DNA of 46,558 nucleotides from Clostridiales bacterium (GCA_003343605.1 QAKW01000022.1:1-46558), one strand, 5' to 3'. Positions 15,021-24,003 are shown, counted from the first letter of the stretch. Made by a program: numbers and translations. Notes: generated by a model from the letters alone, not told the origin.

Positions 15021-15928
15021 GTAAGGTTCTCCTTTACTTTCAGGAATGTTAAATCCCCGTTTATTTCATAATCTCCCATCTGATCCGGCAGGAAGCAGCA
15101 ATTTCCCGCCTGCAGCGGCAGGCGGCAGCCTCCTTTGATAATGGCGCCGGATCCGCCGGTTGCCAGCAAAACGGTAAAGCGGTCTGCCCGCCCCGCAACA
15201 GGGGCGTGCAGCAGCTCCACGGAAAAATAGGGGCAGTTGGCAAGCCCCGTTTCCCCGCGGGCAAACTGAATCGCCCGGATCTGCTCCGGCGTAAAGGGCC
15301 TGATTACCGAAAGGGCCTGATCGATCTGCAGCGGGCGGAGGCGGCCGTTTTGATCCCGGCGGCCGTAATCGTATACCCGATAAGTAAGGTCGCTGTTTTG
15401 CTGAATTTCCGCCACCACAATCCCCGCGCCGATTCCGTGCACCATCCCGGCGGGAATAAAGTAGGTTTCCCCCGCCGAAACCGGCTGATGATGCAGCACC
15501 GTATCCAGCCTGCCGGCCTGCAGCGCTTCTTTAAACGCCGCGGGGCCGGCGCCTTCCCGCAGGCCGTAGATGATTTCAGCACCGGGCTTTGCCCGCAGGA
15601 TATGCCAGAGCTCCGTTTTCCCCTGGTCGTGCTCCCGCGCTGCATAGGCATCGTCCGGATGCACCTGAACGGAAAGCCGGTCGGCTGCATCGATAAATTT
15701 GATCAGCAGGGGGAAGGGCCGGTGTGCGGGGCCCAGATATTCCCGGAGCGTTTTGCCCTGATCGGGGCCGTTTAAAATCCGGCTGTCGTTTCCCTCCCGC
15801 ACGGAAAGCTCCCAGGTTTCGCTCAGCTTTTCAAAGGGACTTTCCTTTTGAAAGAGCGCCTGTAGCTGCCCGCCGCCCCAGAGCGCCGTTTTCGGCAGGT
15901 AAGAGAGAAGGAGGGGGATTTTATGCAT
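15017..15928 (-). CDS. manA: Mannose-6-phosphate isomerase, class I
   Basis: A 303-residue cupin metalloenzyme interconverting mannose 6-phosphate and fructose 6-phosphate. The zinc-site motifs are present: VQVHPDDAYA (about 91-100), the Glu in KTELWHIL (about 109-116), and FIPAGMVHGIG (about 156-166) followed by EIQQNSDLTYRVYDYGR. The length matches the short bacterial (B. subtilis-like) type. It overlaps the downstream isomerase by four and the upstream cohesin-like gene by eight bases. Its place in this operon suggests mannose-type sugars enter central metabolism here. Confidence 0.92.
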   Translation of the reverse strand: MHKIPLLLSYLPKTALWGGGQLQALFQKESPFEKLSETWELSVREGNDSRILNGPDQGKTLREYLGPAHRPFPLLIKFIDAADRLSVQVHPDDAYAAREHDQGKTELWHILRAKPGAEIIYGLREGAGPAAFKEALQAGRLDTVLHHQPVSAGETYFIPAGMVHGIGAGIVVAEIQQNSDLTYRVYDYGRRDQNGRLRPLQIDQALSVIRPFTPEQIRAIQFARGETGLANCPYFSVELLHAPVAGRADRFTVLLATGGSGAIIKGGCRLPLQAGNCCFLPDQMGDYEINGDLTFLKVKENLT

Positions 15929-16904
15929 CGCCGCCGCCTTCTTCCGTGCCCTTCTGCGGGCGGTTTCTATGCTTCAGATAAAGAAAAACAATGAGCACGG
16001 CCGCCGCTGCTGCTGCCGCTGCCAGGCAGATCCACAGCAGCGCGGAGGAGCCGCTTTTATCCGGCTCTGCGGCGGCGGAAAGGTCCTGAGCGGTAACGGT
16101 AAGCGCGCTGCTTTCATCTTCTTCTACCGTGAGGGTACCGGCTTTCTGGTCCTGCTCATCATAGAGCTCTACGCGCGTGACCTGCCCGTTTTCATCGCGG
16201 ATATATTCGCCGCGGTAAACCGCGGAATCCCCGTTTTCTTCCAGATGAAAAACCTGCTCGCCTTCAAACGACCAGTACCCGGAGGGGGCCTGGCCGCCCT
16301 GCCCGCCTTCCGTATCCGGCTGATTGGCATCGGAGCCGGTATTGCCGCTGCTTTCCGCCGGGCCGGTATTGCCGCCGGAGGGGTTCCCGCCCTCCGCATC
16401 CGGCTGCTCAGGCTTCGGATCCGAGCCGGCGGCCCCAACCAGAATCCGGCAGGGCTCGATGACCGGATAGAGCCGGGAAAGATCATCCTTAAAAAATTCC
16501 GAATGGGCCACCTGAATCAGCGCCCCTTTTTCTTCGGCGGGGGTGCCGATGATTTTAAAGGTAACGGAAAAGAGATCCATATTGCCTTCCAGCACCAAAG
16601 AAGCATCTGCAGAGAGGGCGTTTACCGCCTTTTGCCCCTCATAGCTTGCGTTGGTGTTGATGATAAACATCCCCTTCGCATCCAGCTTTTTTCCTTCCTG
16701 CACTTCCAGAACGGTATCGTCGTATGTCATAATAACCCGAAAAGAGGCCACCGCCGGCGCATTTTGCACCGAACCGACGATTGTAACGGTATCGCCGATT
16801 TCGCCGGAAGCGCCCTCCAGGTGGAAGGTCATTTTTTCTTCATCGGCCGCTGCGGCCGGCGCCAAAAGCAGCAGCGCGAGGATCAGGCAGAAAAATCGTT
16901 TCAT
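15921..16904 (-). CDS. Membrane-anchored cohesin-like domain protein
   Basis: A 327-residue secreted protein. Residues 1-20 are a signal peptide ending AAAADEE, and about 25-155 is a cohesin-like beta-sandwich with GEIGDTVTIVGSVQNAP and the family block FRVIMTYDDTVLEV. A Pro/Gly/Ser/Asp-rich linker follows (about 158-210, with imperfect PDAEGG/PDTEGG and NTG repeats). Next comes a small charged domain (SFEGEQVFHLEENGD to LTVEEDES), then one membrane helix (about 292-312) and a basic tail. Cohesins bind dockerin modules, but no dockerin is seen in this window. Similar lone domains also occur in non-cellulosomal surface proteins. It is encoded between an AraC regulator and manA. Confidence 0.7.
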   Translation of the reverse strand: MKRFFCLILALLLLAPAAAADEEKMTFHLEGASGEIGDTVTIVGSVQNAPAVASFRVIMTYDDTVLEVQEGKKLDAKGMFIINTNASYEGQKAVNALSADASLVLEGNMDLFSVTFKIIGTPAEEKGALIQVAHSEFFKDDLSRLYPVIEPCRILVGAAGSDPKPEQPDAEGGNPSGGNTGPAESSGNTGSDANQPDTEGGQGGQAPSGYWSFEGEQVFHLEENGDSAVYRGEYIRDENGQVTRVELYDEQDQKAGTLTVEEDESSALTVTAQDLSAAAEPDKSGSSALLWICLAAAAAAAAVLIVFLYLKHRNRPQKGTEEGGGDA

Positions 16905-16905
16905 T

Positions 16906-17724
16906 TTATTTTGTTCCTTTCAAATTATACAACCGTTTAAATTCCCGGGGGGTCATCCCCATTTGTTTTTTAAATACCTGATTAAAGAATTTCGAATCGG
17001 CATAGCCCACCAGCCCGCTGATTTCCGAGATTTTTTTGGGGGTATTGGCCAGCAGGCGGCAGCTTTCCCGGATGCGAACCGATTGCAGGTAATTCTGAAA
17101 AGTCATGCCGGTTTCTTCTTTGAACCGTTTGCTCACATAAGCCAGGCTGTAGCAGCATTTGCGGGCAAGGGTATCGAGCGAAAGCTTATCCATAAAATTT
17201 TTTTCAATCTGATCGGTGATAAACTGCACCAGCCCGCTCTCTCCCGGCTCCGGCCCGGGCCGCTGCACTAAGCGCATGGTATCGATCAGAATTTCAATCA
17301 GCTGGCAGCGCATCATTTCCTGATGCCCGGCCTTTTTTTCATTATATTCCCGCGAGAGGCGGGTAATCAGCTGGCCGATATGCCCGTCGGTATCGTGATA
17401 GATAAATTTGGTGGGCCGGTCGCTTAAATTACGGTGGCTGAATTTGATCAGATAATGATCGGCCAGCTCCTGAAACTGGTGGCAGCCGGAGAGCGTTTCA
17501 TCAATCAGCCGCGGCAGGAACAGGCAGTTTACCACCACAAACGGCGTCTGCCCGATCTGGGTATACTTATGCCGCACGCCATAATCCACAATAAAGTAGT
17601 CGCCCTGGCCGATCACGGATGTATGATCCTCGAAAATATGGGTGGCACGGCCCTGCACCACATAGGTCAGCTCCAGAAAATCATGGTCGTGAAAGGGCGT
17701 GCTGGGGGCGGCGCTGGTGGTCAT
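16906..17724 (-). CDS. AraC-family transcriptional regulator with N-terminal cupin
   Basis: A 272-residue regulator with an N-terminal cupin sensor (HDHDFLELTYVVQG, about 12-25, then QGDYFIVDYGVRHKY) and a C-terminal pair of helix-turn-helix motifs (about 170-268: LSLDTLARKCCYSLAYVSKRF and GYADSKFFNQVFKKQMGMTPREF in part). Such proteins usually activate sugar-use genes when a sugar binds the cupin. The start is uncertain: ATG 17724 lacks a well-spaced ribosome site. The frame stays open upstream, and a strong AGGGGGT (17785-17779) sits nine bases before an in-frame CTG at 17769, which would add 15 residues. It is divergent from the GH106-like gene, whose promoter overlaps its own, so it probably controls both operons. 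Confidence 0.85.
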   Translation of the reverse strand: MTTSAAPSTPFHDHDFLELTYVVQGRATHIFEDHTSVIGQGDYFIVDYGVRHKYTQIGQTPFVVVNCLFLPRLIDETLSGCHQFQELADHYLIKFSHRNLSDRPTKFIYHDTDGHIGQLITRLSREYNEKKAGHQEMMRCQLIEILIDTMRLVQRPGPEPGESGLVQFITDQIEKNFMDKLSLDTLARKCCYSLAYVSKRFKEETGMTFQNYLQSVRIRESCRLLANTPKKISEISGLVGYADSKFFNQVFKKQMGMTPREFKRLYNLKGTK

Positions 17725-17788
17725 CAGGATTTTTTCATCCTGCAGCTTTGAAAAGTATTTGGTTTCCAGAACAAATTCACCCCCTATT

Positions 17789-17801
17789 CTATCAATGATA
17801 G
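17789..17801. promoter_or_regulatory. Palindrome beside the divergent promoters
   Basis: CTATCA-A-TGATAG is a perfect 13-bp palindrome immediately upstream of the -35 box of the GH106-like promoter and just past the start point expected for the araC transcript. It is a candidate site for a regulator. Confidence 0.45.
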
Positions 17802-17804
17802 CGG

Positions 17805-17834
17805 TTGTTTTTATTATAACATCCGCGCTATAAT
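17805..17834 (+). promoter_or_regulatory. Promoter of the GH106-like operon
   Basis: TTGTTT (17805-17810), an 18-bp spacer and TATAAT (17829-17834), 30 bp before the start codon. The -10 box lies inside the spacer of the opposing araC promoter. Confidence 0.65.
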
Positions 17835-17842
17835 GTTGTCAA
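17813..17842 (-). promoter_or_regulatory. Promoter of the araC-type operon
   Basis: On the minus strand, TTGACA (17842-17837), an 18-bp spacer and TATAAT (17818-17813). It overlaps the plus-strand promoter almost completely, so one polymerase probably excludes the other. Confidence 0.7.
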
Positions 17843-17864
17843 TAACGCTGAGGGAGGTTTTTCG

Positions 17865-20800
17865 ATGCTGTATAAAAAAAATAAGGGAAAAGAGCTGGAT
17901 ATGGCGCTTTTTCAAAATCCGTCTGCGGAATACCGCGGCACCCCTTTCTGGGCATGGAACTGCAAACTCAACCGGGAGCAGATCCTGCGCCAGATCGATT
18001 ATTTCAAGGAAATGGGCTTCGGCGGCTTTCATATGCATTCCCGAACAGGAATGGCAACGCCCTATCTGAGCGAGGAATTTATGGGCCACGTGAGGGCCTG
18101 TGTGGAAAAAGCGAAAAAAGAAAAAATGCTCGCCTGGCTTTATGATGAAGACCGCTGGGCCAGCGGCGCGGCGGGCGGATTTGTAACACAGAATCAGAAT
18201 TACCGCCAGAAGCAGCTTGTCTTTTCGAAAAACCGGCCGGCAGACCGTTTATCGAAAGAAGAGGCCAACGCGCAGGGAAAAACCTATTTTCTCGCGGCAT
18301 ATGATATTCAGCTGGATCCGCAGACCGGCTATCTGACCGGCTACAGACGCATCGGCCTGGAGGAGGAAGCGGTCGGTGAAAAATGGTATGCCTGCGTAAA
18401 GACCGCCAAAGATAATCCCTGGTTCAATAATCAGAGCTATCCGGATACAATGGATGAGGAAACCATTCAGAAATTCATCGAGGTTACCTATCAGGCCTAT
18501 GAGAAGGCGGTGGGCAAGGATTTCGACGGCACTGTGCCCGCGATCTTTACAGACGAACCAAACTTCAGCACAGCCACAGAGCAAACGCTGAGTCACGCGC
18601 TGGAGGCGATGGAGCTGCAGCTTCCCTGGAGCCGCTTCTTTGAAGAAAAATATCAGGAGCACTATGGCGAGGATATTCTGGATAAGCTGCCGGAGCTGAT
18701 CTGGCTGACGCCGGACCGCCGGGATACCAAAACGAAATACCGCTATTTTGATTTCTGCGCGGAACGCTTCGCCCAATGCTTTTCCGATCAGTGCGGCGGC
18801 TGGTGCGCGGAACACGGGCTTGCCCTGACCGGCCATATTCTGCGGGAGCCGACGCTGCATGAGCAGGTGGGCGCCACCGGCGATAATATGCGCCAGTATC
18901 GCTCCTTTACCATCCCCGGCATCGATATGCTCTGCGACCGCGTGGAGCTGACAACGGCCAAGCAGTGCCAGTCTGTGGTGCATCAGATGGGCCGGGAGGC
19001 GATGCTTTCGGAATTATACGGCGTTACCAACTGGGATTTTGATTTCCGCGGCCATAAATTCCAGGGAGACTGGCAGGCCGCCCTGGGGGTAACCGTGCGG
19101 GTGCCGCATTTATCCTGGATGTCGATGGCGGGCGAAGCCAAGCGGGATTATCCGGCCTCTATTTTCTATCAGTCCGCCTGGTACAGGGAATATCCGTATC
19201 TGGAAAATCATTATGCCCGCCTCAACACGGTGCTGACGCGTGGAACCCCGGTTGTAAGAGTCGGGCTGATTCACCCGGTGGAGAGTTACTGGATCCAGAA
19301 CGGGCCGAATGATCAAACCGGCGAGAGCCGCCGTGTGCTCGATCAGAATTTTCAGTCGGTTACTGAGTGGCTGCTGGAAGGGCACCAGGACTTTAATTAC
19401 ATCAATGAATCCCTTCTTCCCTCCCTTGAAAATCCGCAGGCGCCGCGCTGCATCGGTAAAATGGAATACGATGCGGTGGTGATTCCGGATTGCCTCACCC
19501 TGCGCAGCACAACGCTTTCCTATCTGCAGCGGTTTATGGATCACGGCGGGATGGTTGTATTCATGGGAACCTGCCCCGCATTTGTAGATGGGGAACGCAG
19601 CGACGCCGCCCGGGAGCTCTTCGGCCGGGCAACGCGGATTTCCTTCAATAAATCGGCGCTGATGGAGGCGCTGGAGCCCTGCCGCAGGGTGGATATCCGC
19701 ATGGCGAGCGGGCTGCCCGCCGAAAAGCTGCTTTATCAGATGCGGCAGGACGGAGCGGATCTCTGGCTCTATATCGCGCATTTTCAGCGCGACGGCATGC
19801 AAACCCATGAAGAGCAGCGCCGGCAGACAGAGCGTGTGGCCGGCAAGCAGATCGAGATCATCCTCAGCGGGGAATATCAGCCCCATTTATACGATACCCT
19901 GAGCGGGAAGGTTTTGCCTGTGAGCTTCCGCCATTCCGGGGGGAAAACGGTGGTCATGTATGAGCTGTTTCCTTCAGACAGCTTGCTCCTGCGCTTTTCC
20001 GAGCCGCATTTTCATGAATTCATCCAGCAGCCGGAGGAGCCGTTTGTAATCGCGCGTACCGACTATAAGAGAACACTGCCCTACCGGCTGGAGGAGCCGA
20101 ACGTGCTGCTGCTCGATCAGCCGGAATACCAGCTGGACGACGGCGCCTGGCAGGCCAGAGAGGAAATGCTGCGGCTGGACAATAATATCCGGGAAAAACT
20201 GCATTACCCGTCGAGAATGGAAAAATTCGCCCAGCCCTGGGTGATTCCGGATGAACCCCCCGCCCATACCGTAACCGTGCGCCATACGATCCACAGCCGG
20301 ATCCGTGTAAAAGATGCGCTGCTGGCCCTGGAAGATGCGGCGCTGGCGGAAATTACCCTGAACGGCAAACCGGTTGCCAATGCGGCGGCCGGCTGGTATG
20401 TAGACGAAGCGATTCAGACCGTAAAGCTGCCGGAGCTTAAAAAGGGCACGTCTGTTCTTACGATCCGGCTGCCGTTTGGAAAGCGCTCCAATCTGGAGGC
20501 CTGCTATATTCTGGGAGCCTTCGGCGTGGAGGTCCGCGGAACGGAAACCTTAATCACAGAGCTGCCGCAGGAGATCGGCTTCGGGGCCATTTCCCAGCAG
20601 GGCATGCCGTTTTACGGCGGGAATATCACCTATCTGCTGCCGGTTGACGTGCCGGTACCCTGCAACATGGAAGTGCATCTGGGCAAATATAAAGGAGCCC
20701 TCTGCAAAGTGGCGCTCGATGATGCAGAAGGAAAGCCGGTGGCGTTTTCTCCCTATAATGTTACGTTCCAGAAGGTGGAAAAAGGCAGCCATATTTTGAA

Positions 20801-20975
20801 ACTGACCGTCTATGGCCATCGCTTCAATACCTTTGGCTGCGTACACAACTGTGCGGAACGGTACGACTGGTACGGCCCGGACAGCTGGAGAACCAAGGGA
20901 GATTCCTGGTCGTATGAATACCAGCTGAAGGATATCGGCATGCTGACCAGCCCCAGGATTCTGCTTTTCAAGTAG
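17865..20975 (+). CDS. Large GH106-like glycoside hydrolase
   Basis: A 1036-residue protein resembling GH106 alpha-L-rhamnosidases and related uncharacterised hydrolases. The N-terminal barrel region shows PFWAWNCKLNREQILRQID (about 25-43), MGFGGFHMHSRTGM (about 47-60) and WLYDEDRWASGAAGGFV (about 91-107). IFTDEPNFS (about 228-236) holds a candidate catalytic acid, followed by TGHILREPTLHEQVGATGD (about 323-341). The C-terminal third looks like beta-sandwich modules (for example KGTSVLTIRLPFGKRSNLEA). No signal peptide is present, so it acts inside the cell on imported oligosaccharides. ATG 17865 follows GGGAGG. It heads an operon with a phosphatase-fold enzyme and a GH78 rhamnosidase, which supports rhamnoside work, though the exact family call is by eye. 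Confidence 0.68.
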   Translation: MLYKKNKGKELDMALFQNPSAEYRGTPFWAWNCKLNREQILRQIDYFKEMGFGGFHMHSRTGMATPYLSEEFMGHVRACVEKAKKEKMLAWLYDEDRWASGAAGGFVTQNQNYRQKQLVFSKNRPADRLSKEEANAQGKTYFLAAYDIQLDPQTGYLTGYRRIGLEEEAVGEKWYACVKTAKDNPWFNNQSYPDTMDEETIQKFIEVTYQAYEKAVGKDFDGTVPAIFTDEPNFSTATEQTLSHALEAMELQLPWSRFFEEKYQEHYGEDILDKLPELIWLTPDRRDTKTKYRYFDFCAERFAQCFSDQCGGWCAEHGLALTGHILREPTLHEQVGATGDNMRQYRSFTIPGIDMLCDRVELTTAKQCQSVVHQMGREAMLSELYGVTNWDFDFRGHKFQGDWQAALGVTVRVPHLSWMSMAGEAKRDYPASIFYQSAWYREYPYLENHYARLNTVLTRGTPVVRVGLIHPVESYWIQNGPNDQTGESRRVLDQNFQSVTEWLLEGHQDFNYINESLLPSLENPQAPRCIGKMEYDAVVIPDCLTLRSTTLSYLQRFMDHGGMVVFMGTCPAFVDGERSDAARELFGRATRISFNKSALMEALEPCRRVDIRMASGLPAEKLLYQMRQDGADLWLYIAHFQRDGMQTHEEQRRQTERVAGKQIEIILSGEYQPHLYDTLSGKVLPVSFRHSGGKTVVMYELFPSDSLLLRFSEPHFHEFIQQPEEPFVIARTDYKRTLPYRLEEPNVLLLDQPEYQLDDGAWQAREEMLRLDNNIREKLHYPSRMEKFAQPWVIPDEPPAHTVTVRHTIHSRIRVKDALLALEDAALAEITLNGKPVANAAAGWYVDEAIQTVKLPELKKGTSVLTIRLPFGKRSNLEACYILGAFGVEVRGTETLITELPQEIGFGAISQQGMPFYGGNITYLLPVDVPVPCNMEVHLGKYKGALCKVALDDAEGKPVAFSPYNVTFQKVEKGSHILKLTVYGHRFNTFGCVHNCAERYDWYGPDSWRTKGDSWSYEYQLKDIGMLTSPRILLFK

Positions 20976-20985
20976 GGGGCGGAAT

Positions 20986-21753
20986 ATGGAACAGATCAAA
21001 AAGCTGCTGCGCGACGCCGGCGCGCTCATGACCGGTGCGCGGGACGCGCAGGTTTCAAAAAAGGGCAGAAGCAATTATGTAACCGATACCGACGTTGCAG
21101 TGCAGGAATTTTTAAGAGAGGCCCTGAACGCGCGTTACCCGGGATATGGCTTTTTCAGCGAAGAGCAGGAAAACCATCCGGATTTTTCCCGCCCGGTCTG
21201 GATCCTTGATCCGATCGACGGAACCGCCAATTTTATTTCCCGTTACCGCCAGAGTGCCATATCGCTGGCGCTTTATGAGCGGGGCACGGTTGCTTTAGGC
21301 GCGGTTTACAATCCGTTTACGCAGGAACTGTTTTCTGCGGAGCGCGGCGGCGGCGCGTTTTTGAACGATCAGCCGATTCAGGCGGAGCGGCAGGCGGCGC
21401 TGGAAGACGTGCTGGTGGATCTGGGCACGATGCCTTATTATAAAGACCGCGCGGAGGAAGTGGGCCGGCTGGCCACGGCGATTCTGCTGCGGGCTTCTGA
21501 TCTGCGGCGCTGCGGCAGCGCGGCGCTGGCGCTCTGCCACACGGCCGACGGCCGGATCGGGGGGATGATGGAAGGGATCCTCAATCCCTGGGATTACGCC
21601 GCGGGCATGCTGATTGCTTCGGAGGCGGGCGCCCGGGTTACCGATTGGGAGGGGAATCCGCTTTCCTGCCGGAATGCCGCATCGGTTCTCGCGGCCGGGA
21701 ACGGGCTCCACCCCGCACTATTAAAACTGATCAGGGAGGTACTTAAAAAATGA
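20986..21753 (+). CDS. Inositol monophosphatase-family phosphatase
   Basis: A 255-residue magnesium-dependent sugar/inositol phosphatase-fold protein. The metal-binding motifs are complete: FFSEEQEN (Glu about 65), WILDPIDGTANF (about 80-91) and the C-terminal NPWDYAAGMLIASEAGA (about 199-215). Members remove phosphate from inositol 1-phosphate, fructose 1,6-bisphosphate or nucleotides such as PAP. Lying between two rhamnosidase-type genes and overlapping the second by four bases, it may act on a sugar phosphate derived from the glycoside, but this is inference. Confidence 0.85.
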   Translation: MEQIKKLLRDAGALMTGARDAQVSKKGRSNYVTDTDVAVQEFLREALNARYPGYGFFSEEQENHPDFSRPVWILDPIDGTANFISRYRQSAISLALYERGTVALGAVYNPFTQELFSAERGGGAFLNDQPIQAERQAALEDVLVDLGTMPYYKDRAEEVGRLATAILLRASDLRRCGSAALALCHTADGRIGGMMEGILNPWDYAAGMLIASEAGARVTDWEGNPLSCRNAASVLAAGNGLHPALLKLIREVLKK

Positions 21754-23963
21754 TTTGGATCAAATCTCCGAAAGATACGGGGAAACAGGCTGTTTATTTT
21801 CAGAAAGACGTAAGCTGGAGTGAAAAACCCGTTCGTGTAGAAGCGCGGGTAACCGCCATCGGCGTTTACAATCTGCTGGTCAACGGCGAAAAAACCGGCC
21901 GCCAGCTGATGACCCCGGGCTGGACGTCCTATCCCCACCGGGTTCAGTATCAGACCTATGATATTACCGGGATGATCGGGCAGGGCGGCACGCTTGCCAT
22001 TGAGGCGGGCAGCGGCTGGGCCGTTGGCACCATCGGGTATAAGGACACCGATCATCTGTATTCCGATCATGTCTGCGTCGCCGCGGAAATCACGGCCCGC
22101 TTTGAGAGCGGCCGGGAGGAAACGGTTCAAACCGGGGCGGACTGGGATTGCTACAGCCACCCGGTTCTGGAAACCGAAATTTACAACGGCGAAACCTGGG
22201 ACGGAACGTACCGGCCGGAATTTCTCGGCAAAGCGGTTTTGAACGAAACGGCTTTTCCGGAGATCCCGCAGGTGGGCGAGTGGATCCTGCCCCAGGAGCG
22301 GCTTGCGCCGGTGGCCCTGCTGAAAACGCCCAAAGGCGAGCGGGTGCTGGATTTCGGCCAGAATATGACCGGATATGTGGAACTGCGCGTACCCGAGGGC
22401 ATGCGCGGCGTGATTGCCTTTGATCATGCCGAGGTACTGGACCGCGACGGGAATTTTTACCGGGAGAATTATCGTGCCGCGAAGGCATGCGCGCGGTTTA
22501 TCCTAAGCGGCAGGGAAGAAACCCTCGCCCCGCATTTTACCTTTTACGGCTTCCGCTATATCCGCCTGCTGGAATATCCGCAGGAAACCGTGGATCTCAG
22601 CCGGTTCTGCGCGGTGGTGGTTCATTCCGATTTCAGGCGGACCGGTGATTTCCACTGCGGAAACGCGTTGCTGAACCGGCTGTATCATAATGTGATCTGG
22701 GGGCAGAAGAGCAATTATCTGGATATTCCGACAGATTGCCCGCAGCGGGATGAGCGGCTGGGCTGGACCGGCGACGCGCAGGTCTTCTGCCGCACGGCGG
22801 CGATCAATTTCGATGTGGAGCGCTTTTTTGAAAAATGGCTCGGGGATATGATGCTGGAGCAGGGAGAAGACGGCGCGGTAGACGGCGTGGTTCCCAATGC
22901 CTTTAGAGAGCGGCTGACCCGCGTTTCCGCCGCCTGGGGCGATGCCGCCTGTATCTGCCCCTGGGAAATTTACCAGGCCTATGGAAACAAAGAGCTGCTT
23001 CGCCGGCATTTCCCGATGATGAAAAAATGGGTGGATTACCAGCACGCAGCCGGCAAAGAGGAATTTTTATGGCTGGATGGGCATCATTACGGCGACTGGC
23101 TGGCTATGGACGCGGGCGACGGCGTTTGCGAAGGGGCAACGCCCAAGGATCTGATCGCCTCTGCCTTTTATGCCCATTCCTGCAGCCTGCTGATCCGGGC
23201 GGGAGAGATTCTGGGCGAGGATATGGCGGCATACCGTGCGCTTTATGAAAGCGTGGTGGAGATGTTCCGCGCCTGCTATATCGAAGACGGCCGGCCGGTG
23301 CGCAAAGGCCGTGCGCTGGAAAGCGCGCCGACCAAGCAGCCGGTTACGGATCCGGATACCCAGACGGCCTGTGTTCTGATTCTGCATTTCGGCCTCTGCC
23401 GGCCGGAAGACCGCCCCTTATTTGCCGCAAGGCTCGCCCGCATGATCGAAGAGAACGGAAAACGGCTGACCACCGGTTTTGTGGGCACCCCGTATCTGCT
23501 GCATGCGCTTTCGGAAAACGGCTATCCGGCGCTGGCGTACGATCTGCTGCTGCAGGAGGCCTTTCCCTCCTGGCTCTATTCGGTAAAGAAGGGCGCCACC
23601 ACCATGTGGGAGCACTGGGACGGCATCAAGGAAGACGGCACCTTCTGGAGCAAATCCATGAATTCCTATAATCATTATGCCTACGGCGCGGTTTACGACT
23701 GGATTTTCGGCGCCGCGGCCGGCATCCGGGTGGATGAAGACGGCGCGGGCTACCGCAAAATCACCGTCTCCCCGCTGCCGGATGAACGGCTGGGGGATCT
23801 TACGGCTTCGATCGATACCCGGCAGGGCCGCCTGGTTTCCCATTGGGAATACCGGGATGGCCGGGTATATTACCGCTTTGAGATTCCGGCCGGCACGGTT
23901 GCCAGAATCCAGCTGCCCGACGGCAGAACGCAAACGCTTAGCGGCGGTGTTTACCAGTTTTAA
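21750..23963 (+). CDS. Alpha-L-rhamnosidase, GH78
   Basis: A 737-residue GH78-type enzyme that releases terminal alpha-L-rhamnose. An N-terminal beta-sandwich carries YNLLVNGEKTGRQLMTPGWT (about 32-51). A concanavalin-like module contains LDFGQNMTGYVELRV, then the (alpha/alpha)6 barrel starts near residue 300 with the family block TDCPQRDERLGWTGD (about 328-342). GATTMWEHWDGI (about 618-629) is typical of the active-site end, and a small C-terminal beta domain finishes the chain. No signal peptide is seen, so it is cytoplasmic like its GH106-like partner. ATG overlaps the preceding stop (ATGA), and a terminator follows at once, ending this three-gene operon. Confidence 0.88.
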   Translation: MIWIKSPKDTGKQAVYFQKDVSWSEKPVRVEARVTAIGVYNLLVNGEKTGRQLMTPGWTSYPHRVQYQTYDITGMIGQGGTLAIEAGSGWAVGTIGYKDTDHLYSDHVCVAAEITARFESGREETVQTGADWDCYSHPVLETEIYNGETWDGTYRPEFLGKAVLNETAFPEIPQVGEWILPQERLAPVALLKTPKGERVLDFGQNMTGYVELRVPEGMRGVIAFDHAEVLDRDGNFYRENYRAAKACARFILSGREETLAPHFTFYGFRYIRLLEYPQETVDLSRFCAVVVHSDFRRTGDFHCGNALLNRLYHNVIWGQKSNYLDIPTDCPQRDERLGWTGDAQVFCRTAAINFDVERFFEKWLGDMMLEQGEDGAVDGVVPNAFRERLTRVSAAWGDAACICPWEIYQAYGNKELLRRHFPMMKKWVDYQHAAGKEEFLWLDGHHYGDWLAMDAGDGVCEGATPKDLIASAFYAHSCSLLIRAGEILGEDMAAYRALYESVVEMFRACYIEDGRPVRKGRALESAPTKQPVTDPDTQTACVLILHFGLCRPEDRPLFAARLARMIEENGKRLTTGFVGTPYLLHALSENGYPALAYDLLLQEAFPSWLYSVKKGATTMWEHWDGIKEDGTFWSKSMNSYNHYAYGAVYDWIFGAAAGIRVDEDGAGYRKITVSPLPDERLGDLTASIDTRQGRLVSHWEYRDGRVYYRFEIPAGTVARIQLPDGRTQTLSGGVYQF

Positions 23964-23969
23964 TATTTT

Positions 23970-24003
23970 GGCGGTACGCAGGCCTGCGTACCGCCGCTTT
24001 TTA
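23970..24003 (+). terminator. Terminator of the rhamnosidase operon
   Basis: A perfect 26-bp palindrome (GGCGGTACGCAGG and its complement, giving about 11 bp plus a tight loop) followed by GCTTTTTATT. Confidence 0.88.

Noticed and set aside
14232..15071. Plus-strand ORF opposite the isomerase gene
   Set aside because: The minus-strand frame has clear TIM-barrel motifs and an ATGA overlap with manA; the plus frame has none.
15921..16904. Evidence of a cellulosome
   Set aside because: One cohesin-like domain without dockerins, scaffoldin repeats or secreted glycosidases nearby does not support it.
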